From contig CALBSQ010000235.1 in the NCBI GenBank assembly GCA_937967325.1, positions 1 through 64,000 on the forward strand: a DNA stretch of 64,000 nt, in the 5' to 3' direction. The notes beneath the pieces were generated by a model, which was not told the DNA's origin, did no database searches, and was given only the letters and a program-made list of their open reading frames with translations. Made by a program: the position numbers and the translations under genes. The DNA is from an uncultured Chloroflexota bacterium. GTDB lineage: Bacteria; Chloroflexota; UBA4733. Of the stretch, positions 25,460 to 36,900 are shown in pieces. Position 1 is the first letter of the stretch. Each line of letters opens with the position of its first letter.

Positions 25460-25497
25460 TGTTGTTTCTCCTGCTTGAAGAAGCTCCCGGTTGCGGC

Positions 25498-25536
25498 AAT
25501 GCCGGGGCGGCAGACCGCAGTCGCCGCCCCGGCATT
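25498..25536 (-). repeat. Palindrome between small synthase and ACP
   Basis: A perfect 14-bp inverted repeat (25498-25511 with 25523-25536) with an 11-nt loop, AGACCGCAGTC. The loop and right arm match the right arm of the 45-213 element (GACCGCAGTCGCCGCCCCGG). It lies just after the stop of the synthase and could reduce read-through into the ACP gene. There is no T-tract. Confidence 0.7.
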
Positions 25537-25558
25537 TCCTTTGCCACCTTACGTTCCC

Positions 25559-28500
25559 TCATCTAGACCGCTCTGCAACAGCATCACCGTCACGGGGCAC
25601 ATCGATGCGATCGCACCACGTGGCAGCCACGACCAGGTCGCCCTGGCGAAGCGTTGCGGCAGAGATGGGACGATCGGCGACATCTGGGAATGCCTCCGCC
25701 AATCGGCCTTCCAATCGCACAGCGACGACCTCGCTCTGTCGGTCGACGCTGGTGATCGAAAGCGACCTCGGCCCGTCGACCAGGCCGAAGCCCAAGGCTT
25801 TGCCGACCGCCTCTTTGGCGCACCACGACCGCAATTGCCATTCTTCCTGTTGCGTGCCCCCCAGCTCCTCGAGCAGGGTCCGCTCGTGGTCGCTAAAGGT
25901 CAGGGCCGTGAAGCCGGCAGGCGTTGCATGCACGCGCTCTACGTCGATGCCCAGCCGCCTCCCCACGCCTGCAGCCGACGACGTCGATTGCTCGTCGAGG
26001 TAGACGAGCGCCACGGCGTGGCCCTCCGTGTGCGCCAGCGACACCCCCACATCCACGGTGACGAGCTGCCGCCATGCCCCGAACACATGAGGCCGACCGC
26101 GCTCGTCGGTGAGGATCTCGACGTCGGCCGGCGCCAAGTCCAGGCCGTAGTGTACCTTCAGCAGCCCGACAATCGCCTCCTTCGCGGCCGTCCGCGCCGC
26201 CAACCACTCCACCTGGCGGTGCTGCGGAGTGCGTAGGGCGGCGAATTGTTCGCGCTCGCGGCACCCCAGAATCCGCTGCGACCAGACGCGTAACCAGAAC
26301 GATCGATCCGAGATGAGGTCCGTAGCAACACGGCGGCATTGGAGGCGGGTTGACGACGACAGACGTGCCGCCGGCTCGGGCCAGGTCGCGGACACTGTCG
26401 TGCCCCCGGACGATCGCAGCAATGATGCCAACGGCGCGGGCACATCAAACCGCTTGTCGCGCCAGCCCACCAATCGGTACCACACCATCCCGTCCGGGGT
26501 TCCAACCTCGATATTCGAGCGTACCTGCTGTTCTCCAACAAGCTGAACAGACGCGGTGCAGATGAGCTCCTGGCCGACGGGCTGTTGCGGACCACAGATT
26601 TCGATGGCTTCCACGTGAAAGGGGAAGATGACATGACCACGTGGCAGGTGCTCGGCCGTCCAGAAGCCGATGACCTGTCCGGCCGCGTCGAGAACCGCCG
26701 GATCGAGCACGAAGGCGGGGGCCGTGTTGCTGGCAAGATAGCTCGTGACCGGCAAGGTCCGCAGCATCGCCACGATGCCCCCGTCGCTCGTCTCCTGAAT
26801 CGACCGCACGCCTTGCCAGGCTGGTCCGTGGAACATGACGTCGGTGTAGAGACGCTCCGGTGTCCACTTTGATGGGCGCCCATCGGACAGCGTGGTGGGG
26901 AGCGTGTGGCTGGCTGATGAGTACCACTGCCCGAAAATTAGGGTCGCCTCCACGGCCGGTGTGCGCATGGCAGCTTCTGGTTGCGCGTCCTCGGTGAGGT
27001 TCCGAAGCTGGACGTGGACTTCGTCGTCACGACCCGGCCGGCGCCGGGCGACTACCTGCAACCGCTGAGGCCCGCCGTCCCAGGCGAGCCAGCGGGACGC
27101 CTTCACGTCGCGCAACGCCACGACTGCCTGGCCCGGCAAGAGCATGGATGCGGCCTCGGCCAGTATTTCCAGGCTCATGGTGAGCGGCATCACCGCAAGA
27201 CCGAAGAGGTCGGGGTCTTGGGTAGACACGACCCCTCCAAAGGAGTGGTCGCGCAGATACAGGTCCTCGGCCAGGTCAAAAGTACGCTCGGCGACTAACT
27301 CCTCGCCTGGAATCAGCGAGACAATGTCACCTAGCAAGGGGTAAAACGACGCGTCACCAACGTCCTCACCCCTGTCCTCCGAGACTTGCCTCGCCGACGT
27401 GGCGATGTTGGTCTGTTCGGAGGGCAGCGACGCGGCCCACGCTGACGGCTCGCTCGGCGGCGTCGAGCGCAGGAAGGTCTGCATGATCTGCTCTTGCGTC
27501 GCCAGAAACTGGTCCATCGAGCGAAAGTACTCGCCCATTGGACCCTCGGCTGTCCAGTCGGTCGTCCCCGGAGGAACGTCGGCTCGGTCAATGACGCCGG
27601 TGTCCGCCGGACTATCGCCCGCGCTTGCCGTCACGACGCCCGAAGCCAGTGTCGTGTAGCCGGCGGGCGGGTCCGTATAGGATGGGCCACTGGTCGATTC
27701 GTGCAGAGCAATGCCGGTGGCGGCCGGCCAACCGGGGATCGGCGTGGAATGGTTGGACGATACGTCGAGCTCGATCACATGATCACTCGCCACATAGTGC
27801 TGGCGCAGACCGGCAGCAATATCGTCGGAGATTTGCAGCTTCGGATAGCCGGTCAGGAGACCGATCGGCGCGCTCGGTCGCACGGGCTGGACCGGCGAGA
27901 TATCGCTTTCCCAGTCTACTCGGCGGCAGCTCCGCCGCCGGTACAAGCGTGAGGGGTCGAAGCTGACCCCGTGCGCCACCAGCAGTCCGACCAAATGATT
28001 GAGCTGAGTCACCCCGGATCGCCGCTGCACGTCGGCGGGGATCGCGCAGAAGGCCTTACCGCGCAAGATGTCCTCGACGAAGGTGCTGAGATTGCCTCGC
28101 GGACCTACCTCGACGAAGAGGCGGGCGCCCTGGTCGTAGAGCGCCTCGATGGTTCGACGGAACTCCACCGGCTCGGACCAATGCTCCACCATCAGCTCGC
28201 GAACGGCGTCCGGCTCGTCGGGATAGGGAGCCGAGGTCGTGCAGGAGTAGATGGGAACCTGGGGAGACACGAGCGGCACCTCGGCAAAGATGCGCTGGAG
28301 CCCTTCGGCGTACGGGGCAAAGAGTCGCGTATGGTAGGCCCGATCGAAGGTCAGGTACTCGTAAATCAGGCCCTCACGCCGGACGATGGCCAGCGCCCGG
28401 TCCACTGCCGCTGCCTCGCCCACCAACACGGACTGGTGCGGACAGTTGTCCATCGCCACGTAGACATCGCCTCCGGCTTCGCGGGCGATCGCCTCCACGC

Positions 28501-30880
28501 GCTCGCGCTCGGCGCCGACCGCCAGAAGCACCGCCTTCGGCACCATGTCATGCGCCGCCGCCGCCGCGTAGCTGTCATTGAGCGCGTTGCCGAGTGCAGC
28601 CAGCCTCTCCTCGCTCTCGAGACCGAGCATGCCGGCCGCGCGCATGGCGGAGTACTCGCCGGTGCTGTGACCAACCAACGCTTCCGGCTGCAGCCCGAGA
28701 CCGCGAACGAGGGTGAACATGGCCTGGTTGGCGGTCAGCACCGCTTCCACCGCCCCGTCGAGCGCGGTGAGTCGCTGCTCCGTCCACCTCCGTTCCTCGT
28801 CGGTGAACGCTGGGCGCGGAAAGACGAAGTCGCTCAGCACGTAGCCACGGGGGTGGCCGACATACATCCGGTCGCTTTGGTCAAAGCAGTCGCGCACTTC
28901 AGGGAAATGCCAGCAGAGGTCAGCAAGCATGTTGGCGTATTGGGAACCTTCACCGGGAAACATGAAGACCAACTTGCCCTGCCGAGCCAGCGGCTCGGCA
29001 GCAAAGTAGATGCCGGACACGTCCCGAATTTGGCGACAGGTGGGATCCGTCAGCCGGCGGGCGGCGCGCTCCAACTTGGTCTTCAAGTCGGCCAGAGAGG
29101 TAGCGACCAGCGCCAGGTGACACGAGCCGTCCGTCTGCCGGACTGCCGCGGCGAGGGAGAATGCCAGGTCGCAGAGCCGCGGCGTCCACTCACCATCGCC
29201 GGCGAGCGCCCGATCGAGAAATTGGGAAAGGCGCTGCGCACGCTGGACCAGCTCCTCACGAGAGGAGGCTTCCAGCAGGATGACCTCGCTGTCCCAGGGC
29301 AGCGCGTGCGGGGGAACGGTAGGATTCCGGCGATCCCCCGAATCGGCGGTCGGCTCGGCGCCGGCGGACTGGCCGCCCCGATATTCTTCGAGGACGACGT
29401 GGCCGTTGATGCCGCCGAAGCCGAACGCGTTGACCGCGGCGCGCCGCGGCTCGGCCGCGCCATGAATCCACGGTCGCGTCTCGGTGTTTACATAAAATGG
29501 AGTCTTCTCCAACTCCAGCTTCGGGTTCGGCTTGGTGCAGTTCAACGTCGCCGGCAAGATCTTGAAGTGCAGGGCGAGCGCCGCCTTGATGAGCCCAGCA
29601 ACACCGGCGGCGGGCATGGTATGGCTGATCATCGACTTGACCGACCCGATGGCGCAGCGGGGAGGACCACCGCCTCGCGGGCCGAACACGCGCGCCAAGG
29701 CTTGGACCTCGACCACGTCGCCGACCGGCGTGGCGGTGCCATGCGCCTCCACGAGGCCAATCGTTCGAGGAGACACGCCGGCTGCCTCATAGGCGCGGAG
29801 AAGCGATAGCTCTTCGCCTTCGATCCGAGGGGCCATCACGCTCGCGCCACGTCCGTCGCTGGAGACGCCCACGCCTTTGATCACCGCGTAGACGCGGTCT
29901 CCGTCCCGCTCGGCGTCGGCGAGCCGCTTGAGCACGAGCATGCCGATCCCTTCGCCCAGGAGCGTGCCGTCGGCGGCCGCGTCGAAGGGACGGATCTCCT
30001 GCCGGCGGGAAAGCGCGCCCAACTGGCAGAACAGGTTGAGCGTGGGCAGCGGTATCCACACCTGGGCGCCGCCGACAATTGCCAGGTCACAGCTTCCTGC
30101 TTGGAGGTCGCGCAAGGCGTGCTGAACGGCAACCAGGGACGATGCGCAGGCGGCGTCGACCGTGTAGGCCGGGCCAGAGAGATCGAGCCGGTTGGCGATG
30201 CGGCCGACGATGATGTTTGGGATGAGCCCGGGCACGGTGTCGGGCGTAACCGGCGGCAGCCCTTTCTTCATCTCCCGGCGCAGCGATTCGACCTGGTCAG
30301 CGGTGAGCCCTGGGTGTACCTTTTTCAGGATCTCCAGCGTCTGGCCGATCATGAAGCCGTGCTGCACCATCACGGCGTTACCGCCGTTGAGGTAGGTCCC
30401 CTTGCCGAGGATGACCGCGGTCTTCTGGCGCACCGCCGCGCTGAGATCGGCGTAGCCGGCGTCAGCCATGGCGTCGTGCGCCAACTGGAGCGACAGCCAC
30501 TGGTCCGGCTCGCCGCCCACGGACTTGGGCGGAATGCTGTGGACGACAGGATCGAACGCGGCTAAGGCCCCGAGATAGCCGCCGCGCTTGCAGTAGACCC
30601 GGTCAGACTCTCGCGAATCGGGATCGTAATACAGCTCAGTGTCCCAAGCGTCCGCCGGGGGATCGGAAATGGCGTCGACCTTGCCCAGGATATTGCGCCA
30701 GTAGGCATCCACGTTTCCAGCGCCCGGGAAGAGGCACGACATCCCGATAATCGCGACGTCACCACGATCCACCCCGCCGTGCTCTAGGCGGCTGACCGCC
30801 TCGAATTGAGCGGCGCCGTCTGGCGCCTTGCCCTCAGGCGTCCTGCCTGTGAACTCCGGACTTCCCACGTTCGCTGCCAT
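25559..30880 (-). CDS. Type I polyketide/secondary-lipid synthase: KS-AT-DH-phosphopantetheinyl transferase
   Basis: About 1773 aa from ATG 30880; a TTG at 30931 would add 17 residues, and the true start is uncertain. KS, about 40-500: Cys245 (DAACASS), His380 (EAHGTAT) and His420 (KSMISHT), so a complete triad. AT, about 640-970: Ser739 in VGHSTGEYS and His about 847 in RAYHTRL, but the Arg that holds malonate is missing (LAALGNALND where EARGRFM-like is expected). A linker includes FLATQEQIMQTFL. DH, about 1185-1475: hot-dog His1212 (LRDHSFGG) and FVLDPAVLDAAGQ. A Sfp-type phosphopantetheinyl transferase, about 1545-1765: GIDVERV and WCAKEAVGKALG. There is no ACP, KR or thioesterase. The set resembles PfaB/C plus PfaE of PUFA synthases. 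It begins 28 bp after the larger synthase. Confidence 0.9.
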   Translation of the reverse strand: MAANVGSPEFTGRTPEGKAPDGAAQFEAVSRLEHGGVDRGDVAIIGMSCLFPGAGNVDAYWRNILGKVDAISDPPADAWDTELYYDPDSRESDRVYCKRGGYLGALAAFDPVVHSIPPKSVGGEPDQWLSLQLAHDAMADAGYADLSAAVRQKTAVILGKGTYLNGGNAVMVQHGFMIGQTLEILKKVHPGLTADQVESLRREMKKGLPPVTPDTVPGLIPNIIVGRIANRLDLSGPAYTVDAACASSLVAVQHALRDLQAGSCDLAIVGGAQVWIPLPTLNLFCQLGALSRRQEIRPFDAAADGTLLGEGIGMLVLKRLADAERDGDRVYAVIKGVGVSSDGRGASVMAPRIEGEELSLLRAYEAAGVSPRTIGLVEAHGTATPVGDVVEVQALARVFGPRGGGPPRCAIGSVKSMISHTMPAAGVAGLIKAALALHFKILPATLNCTKPNPKLELEKTPFYVNTETRPWIHGAAEPRRAAVNAFGFGGINGHVVLEEYRGGQSAGAEPTADSGDRRNPTVPPHALPWDSEVILLEASSREELVQRAQRLSQFLDRALAGDGEWTPRLCDLAFSLAAAVRQTDGSCHLALVATSLADLKTKLERAARRLTDPTCRQIRDVSGIYFAAEPLARQGKLVFMFPGEGSQYANMLADLCWHFPEVRDCFDQSDRMYVGHPRGYVLSDFVFPRPAFTDEERRWTEQRLTALDGAVEAVLTANQAMFTLVRGLGLQPEALVGHSTGEYSAMRAAGMLGLESEERLAALGNALNDSYAAAAAHDMVPKAVLLAVGAERERVEAIAREAGGDVYVAMDNCPHQSVLVGEAAAVDRALAIVRREGLIYEYLTFDRAYHTRLFAPYAEGLQRIFAEVPLVSPQVPIYSCTTSAPYPDEPDAVRELMVEHWSEPVEFRRTIEALYDQGARLFVEVGPRGNLSTFVEDILRGKAFCAIPADVQRRSGVTQLNHLVGLLVAHGVSFDPSRLYRRRSCRRVDWESDISPVQPVRPSAPIGLLTGYPKLQISDDIAAGLRQHYVASDHVIELDVSSNHSTPIPGWPAATGIALHESTSGPSYTDPPAGYTTLASGVVTASAGDSPADTGVIDRADVPPGTTDWTAEGPMGEYFRSMDQFLATQEQIMQTFLRSTPPSEPSAWAASLPSEQTNIATSARQVSEDRGEDVGDASFYPLLGDIVSLIPGEELVAERTFDLAEDLYLRDHSFGGVVSTQDPDLFGLAVMPLTMSLEILAEAASMLLPGQAVVALRDVKASRWLAWDGGPQRLQVVARRRPGRDDEVHVQLRNLTEDAQPEAAMRTPAVEATLIFGQWYSSASHTLPTTLSDGRPSKWTPERLYTDVMFHGPAWQGVRSIQETSDGGIVAMLRTLPVTSYLASNTAPAFVLDPAVLDAAGQVIGFWTAEHLPRGHVIFPFHVEAIEICGPQQPVGQELICTASVQLVGEQQVRSNIEVGTPDGMVWYRLVGWRDKRFDVPAPLASLLRSSGGTTVSATWPEPAARLSSSTRLQCRRVATDLISDRSFWLRVWSQRILGCREREQFAALRTPQHRQVEWLAARTAAKEAIVGLLKVHYGLDLAPADVEILTDERGRPHVFGAWRQLVTVDVGVSLAHTEGHAVALVYLDEQSTSSAAGVGRRLGIDVERVHATPAGFTALTFSDHERTLLEELGGTQQEEWQLRSWCAKEAVGKALGFGLVDGPRSLSITSVDRQSEVVAVRLEGRLAEAFPDVADRPISAATLRQGDLVVAATWCDRIDVPRDGDAVAERSR

Positions 30881-30908
30881 GCCTTCTAGGCGAGATTCAG
30901 TGGCACGG

Positions 30909-33900
30909 TTAGCCCCGAAGCTTGCCGGCAAGGCGGTTCAGCGCCTTGCTACCGGTACCGGTTGCGTCGATCATGGCCGCGAAGCATTGGCCATCCGGGC
31001 CGAAAAACAGGTGGTCGATGCGGCTAATCGGCGCTTGTGTTTCCGGCCGAACGCGCAGCTCATAGCGAACGAGCCCCGAGGCGCTGGTATCGGCGGACGG
31101 CAACTTCCGCCGGAAGCGTTGTACGCTGGCCGGCAAGGTCGTCACATCCCACTGCGACCGCGCCCACAGCAATTGGGCCTGGAAAGCGGCATCGGCCAGT
31201 AGCGGATCGAACAGCCAGGTTCCTGCCGGACCGCCGGCGAGGCACTCTGCCGGCGTTGAGGCACGCAGCGTCGCCCGGATACCAGTCCGATCCAGCGCCT
31301 CCACGGAAACGATGCGCTGGAAGAGCGGCCCATGGAACAGCCAGTCGCGATAGGCGTCCTCCACGCTCAACGCCATGCTCCCCCGCGGATCAAACTGCTG
31401 AGTGTCGGAGGCGTCCCACGGCCAGCCGTGTCGCGCCTGCGCAGCTCCTCTTGCCGACAAGTCGACGACCGCCTGATAGTGCGGCCGGCCCGGGTCAGTC
31501 GCGGAATAGATGGCCACGTCGACCGACGTGGTCGCCGCATCGAGAACCAACCGGGCAGAGGGCTGCCGTGGGCGCACGGACACCCGCAACGCCAGCTCGT
31601 CATCGACCTGGACGCCCCGCAACAGCCGGATATCGTGGATCTCCACGACGTCAAGGTCCGGTCGCGCCGCGGCTGCCGTCTCCGCCATCAGCTCCATCGC
31701 GACGGTAAACGGCAAGACCGGCCGGCCGTCCAGGCGGTGGTCCAGCAGATAGAGGTCGTGGGAGGTGCGGAGGACCCGCACAGCGTCCAGCCCGCCATCG
31801 GACTCGTGTGTCAGGACCGTGTCTGCCCCCAGCAGCGGCAAATGGCTGACCTCGGTTGTTATTAGTGGCGGCGACGATATCGGAACCGGAGGGGAGGCTG
31901 TTTCTTGCCCGGCGTCGGCAGGCGCGTGCATGCCGCCAATCAGCACCTCGGCCTGGCCCTTGCGTCCGCCGCGCAGCTCCTGATCCAACATCCGGCAGCC
32001 CACGGCGACGGGGATCAACGTGACTCCTCGCTGGGCAAACTGCCGCTGCACTTCCGGCGAAACCATCCCAGTGGTGAGCCAGGGACCCCAATTGATGGCG
32101 ACGACGCGCGCGGGCCATTCCTGGTCGAGCTGTTGCGCCAGCTTGTTGAGCACCTCATTCGCCGCCGCGTAGTCACCTTGGCCGCGATTGCCGAAACGAG
32201 CGGAAACCGAGCTGAATAGGACGAGAAAACGCAGCCGGTCAGGTCGCAGTTTCTCCGCCAGGATCATCGCGCCGTCGACCTTCGTGCCGATGACCCGTTG
32301 GAAAGAGTCCAGTCTCTTGTCCCGAATGAGCTTGTCCTCGATCACCCCGGCGCCGTGGATGACCCCGTCGATCCGACCGAATGACCGATAGATCTCGTCG
32401 ATGAGGTCGCCGAAGGCGGTGCGGTCGGTGACGTCACAGGCGTAGTAGACAACGCGCGCGCCGGTCCGCTCCAGGCGAACCAGGCTCTGGTGAACCTCTC
32501 GCTCACGGAGCAGTCGCCGGTAGGCGTCCTCAACGGTCGACGGCGTCACCGGCAAGCCGGCCAGGCGGCGTTGCTGCAGGATCGCCTGCCGCAAGGCGCG
32601 CGGATCGGTAAGGCTGGCCGTCTCCGCTGCTTCCGGCTCGGTGGGCGCCACGGTGCGCCCAACCAGCAAGAGCATCGGGCGGTAGCGCTCGGCCAGCGCC
32701 GCCGCCACCTCAGCGGTGATCCCTCGGGCTCCGCCGGTGACGAGGAGGACCGACGATTCATCAAGGGGCGGACTGCCATCGCCAGCCGAGATGGCCGATG
32801 CCGCATATTCCAGGCGCAGCCGTTGTCTGCCTTTATAGCCAACCTCCACCAGGCCATCGTCGGCCAGCAGCTCCGTCAGAAGCGTGTCGGTGGGGTCCAC
32901 GGCCATGTCGGGCGACAGGTCAACCGATTTCACCCGAACGGACGGCCACTCGAGCGCCAGAGTCTTGAGGAAGCCGGCGATCGCGGCCTGGTCAGGATCA
33001 AAGGCGGTGGAAGCTCGGTCCGCGGCAGAGGCGCCGCCGAGCGCGGTCGCGGCGAGCACCGCCGCGCCGCCCTGGTTCGCCGCGCTCTCCAGGTCCGACG
33101 CCAGCGCCTGAGACAAGAGGAAGAGCGGCGTGAGATGCTCGGCCAGTCGACGGCGGCAGCCCGCTAACCCTTCGTCGCCATTCGCTGCTCGTGCTCGCAG
33201 CGCCGGCAGATGGACCAGGGCCGTGGCGGCGCCGTAGCGCTCATGCAGATCGCGCACCGCCTTCTCGACGCCTTCGACACAGCTCAGGTCACAGACAAGT
33301 GCGTCAGGAGGCGCGGCGCCCCCGTCGCCGCGCAGCAGGCGAATCGTTCGATGCCCGAGCTTGCTGATCCCGGCGCTCAAGCGTTCGCCCACGCCGGTTT
33401 CATCGTCCACCAGGACGACGACGCCGGCCGGGGAGAGCCCGGCGCGCCGATCCGGCATTGGCGCGGCCACCGGCCGCACTAGGAACCGACCGATGCCGGA
33501 GTCGGCCAGTTCCTCAACAAAAGGGCGGCGATCACCTGCCGTCACGGCGGCCGCGTCAACCTGCGGCTCGTGCCGCGGCGCCTCGACCTCCGGAGGGGGC
33601 TGGACGAGCGCCTCCAATGTGGCGACCACCTGGGCGAGCGTACGGCTGCCGGCGAGTCGCTCCATATCCGGAGCGGCCCCGGCCGGCAACGTCAGCGACT
33701 CCACGATCGTCCCAGCGATCTCGATGCGCTTGATCGAGTCGATGCCCAGGTCGGCTTCCAGGTCGGCGTCCAAGGCGAGCATCTCGGTCGGGTAACCGGT
33801 GCGGTCGCTCACGACAGCCAGGAGGCGGTCCGTCAGTTGCTGTCGATCCAGGCGAGCGGCGATCTTCGTCTCAATCTGCCCGACAGCGGCGGCCTGAACC

Positions 33901-36900
33901 ACAGCCGCTGACACGGCGACCGGGCGATGAATCGCGGGCGCGTCCGGCCCGGCCCGCCGGCCATCCGCGCCATCCGCCGCGAGCGTGTGGTCGCCGGCCG
34001 CCGCGGTCCCGTTCACATGCGGGTGCGGAGAGGTGTGGCCGTTCTCAGGGGCGACCGCGACCGTCGGTCGCGCCACCGGTACCGGATCGGTAGCGGGCAT
34101 GGCCGGCGCAACCGGCGCCGCGACGGGTAGCGGCGTCGTCACTTCCTGGACTACCCTCCCCGGCAGTGCGCCACCATAACCGGACGCCGCCGGCTGCCGA
34201 GACCGTAAGTACTCCAGCATCACCGCCTGTTGGGTCTGCAGGAAGCGCTGCATCACCAGTTGGAACTGCTCGATCGCCGCCGCGGCTCCGTCACCGTGGG
34301 CCATCGCCATCCCCGGCGCCGTGGGAGCGCTGGACGAGCCGGCGGGTATCGATCTGTCGTTGGCCGTGGCCGTTGGGTGGCCATTGCTGGCGGCCGGTTC
34401 CGCCGCGGCCTGGGCTTCCCTAGTTATCACAGGTGCTACCGTCCCTTTCTGTGCATGCAGGACCATGGTGCGGCCGGGCGACACCGCATGCGCCGTGTCG
34501 GCGATATGTCCATTGGTCGTCGATACCATGCCGGTCGGAAGTGGCTGCGGAATCGGAGCGACAGCGGCGACCACGGTCCGTTCGGCTCGTCCGGCAGCGT
34601 GCGAGGCAGTCGTGGCCTCGGGCGGATTCGCCGGACGCGCTGCTCCGTCTCTCGGCAGCGACGTGGCGCCGGTGGCCACTTGGACTCGGAGCGGGATAGG
34701 CGGTGCATCCTGGCCGATGCTCTTCTGGCTCGATGGGCGGGCTCGACCGCCATCGACGAACCATGTTGTCGGCGAGGGACGTGGCAGCGCCGTGTCGCGG
34801 TCCAGGCTGGCCAGCGCCAGTTGGCGGACCGATCGTCCCACAAACAGGCGTGCGGCGCAGAGAGGCGCTCCCTCGGCAGCGATCGCGGCGAGGCCTTGAA
34901 GGAACTGGCTCAGCCCCGGATGGTCGGGCTGGTCGAGCGCCACGCAGAGGTGGGGCTGGCCGGCAAGAATCCGGCCGACCAGGCCCGTGAGCACGCCGCG
35001 GGGCCCGACCTCGACGAACAAGCGAGCACCGGCCTGATGCATCGCCTCAACTTCCCGGACGAACTGCACGGGTGAGGTCAGGTGCTGACTCAGCAGCTCG
35101 ACGACAGACTCCGCATCGTCGCCATAGGGCGCCCCGGTGGTGTTGGAATAGACGGGAATCCTCGGCGCCCGGACCGACACCTCTCGCAGCATCGCGGCCA
35201 GCCGCTGCTGGGCGGGCGCCACCAGCGGAGAATGGAACGCACAGGCGACCGGCAGCCGGCGAGCGCGGAGACCGCGTTCCGCACACCAGGCAATTGCCCG
35301 CTCGACATCCTGGCGCGCCCCCGAAATCACCGTCTGCAGGGGCGCGTTGAAGTTGGCCAGGGTAATGTCCAGTTCAGGAGGCAAATCGCGCAGTTGTTCC
35401 GGCGCCGCGTCGACGGCTGCCATCGTGCCGCTCTCGTCCGTGGATCCTTCCCGCATGAACCGTCCACGCGCCTCGGACAGCCGGAGCAGGTCGTGCTCAT
35501 CCAGCGAACCGGCCGCACAGAGCGCCGCCAGCTCGCCGTAGCTGTGACCGGCAACCATGTGTGGCTCGATACCCAGCGAACCCAGCAAGCGGAAGAACGC
35601 CAGCCCGGTGGCGCCAAGCGCCGGCTGCGCGACATCCGTCGCGGTCAAGGCGGCCTGCTGCGTCCTCTCCTCTTCGGCGCCAAAGGCCGGGGCGGGGAAG
35701 ACGAACTGGCTGAGGGGGCGCGGCAGCAAGCCTGCCAGCACACGGTCCGCCAGCTCGTAGGTCTGCCGAACCAACGGTATCGCCATCGCCAGGTCGCGCC
35801 CCATGTTCACGTACTGAGACCCCTGCCCCGGGAACAGGAAGGCAATCCGGCCGCTTTGGGCCAGAGGATCTGCCGAGAAGTGGATGCCCCGCCGCGCGTG
35901 CTCTCGTGGCGAGCCGCCGCGAAGCAGCTCCTGAGCGGCGCGCAGCTTCTCCTTGAGGTCGTCGAGGGACTCCGCGACGATGGCAAGGGCCGCCTCGGCC
36001 GCGGAATGTTGGTCCCATTGCACCGCCAGGGTGTAGGCGAGGTCGACCGGCCGAGGCTGAGCCCCGCGGTCGAGCTGGCCGGCCAGCTCGGCCAGCGACG
36101 CCAGCAGTTCTTCGCGCGTGCGTCCACGCCAGAGGAAGAGCTCGGACGGCCAGGGATACGCCGTCGCGCCCGACTCCGGCAGAAACGTCGCCGTGTACTC
36201 CTCCATCGCCACGTGGAAATCGGTGCCGCCGAAGCCAAAGGCGCTCACGCCGGCCCGCCGCGGCTGGTCTGACGCTCCCTGAATCCAGGGTCGTGGCTCG
36301 GTGTTCACATAGAATGGGCTGGTCGGAAAGCCGGCCTTGGGGTTCGGTTGGGTCACGTGGAGCGTCGGCGGGAGCACCGCGTGGTGCAGCGCCAGCGCCG
36401 TCCTGATCAGCCCCGCGACCCCGGCGGTGGCCTTCGTGTGGCCGATCATGGATTTGACCGAGCCGATCGCACAGGCTTGAACGGTTGCGCCAGCCTCGCC
36501 GAAAAACGTGCTCAGCGCCTGCACCTCCGCCTGGTCGCCGGCCACCGTGCCCGTACCGTGAGCCTCGATGAGACCCACCGTCGCCGGGGAATAGGTCGCC
36601 TGGGCATACGCTCGGCGCAGCGCTCGGACCTGGCCCTCAGGTCGCGGGGCCGTCAGGCTGCGGTCGCGGCCGTCGCTGGCCGCCCCGACGCCGCGGATGA
36701 TGGCGTAGATGCGGTCGCCGTCCCGCTCAGCGTCGTCCAGCCGCTTCAAGACGACCGCCGCGACGCCTTCGCTGATGGCGATACCGTCGGCCTCGGCGTC
36801 AAAGGTGCGACAGCGCCCTGTCGGCGAGAGGGCCTGTGTCTTGCTGAAACAGAGGAAGGCGAAGGGACTCTGAATGGCGTCGACACCACCGACGATCGCC

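Noticed and set aside
27971..29809. Rightward open frame of 612 codons inside the small synthase
   Set aside because: Antisense to clear KS and AT motifs; composition typical of a shadow frame.
29500..30200. Small synthase KS as an inactive chain-length factor
   Set aside because: Cys245, His380 and His420 are all present, so it is read as an active KS, though the ISHT variation is unusual.
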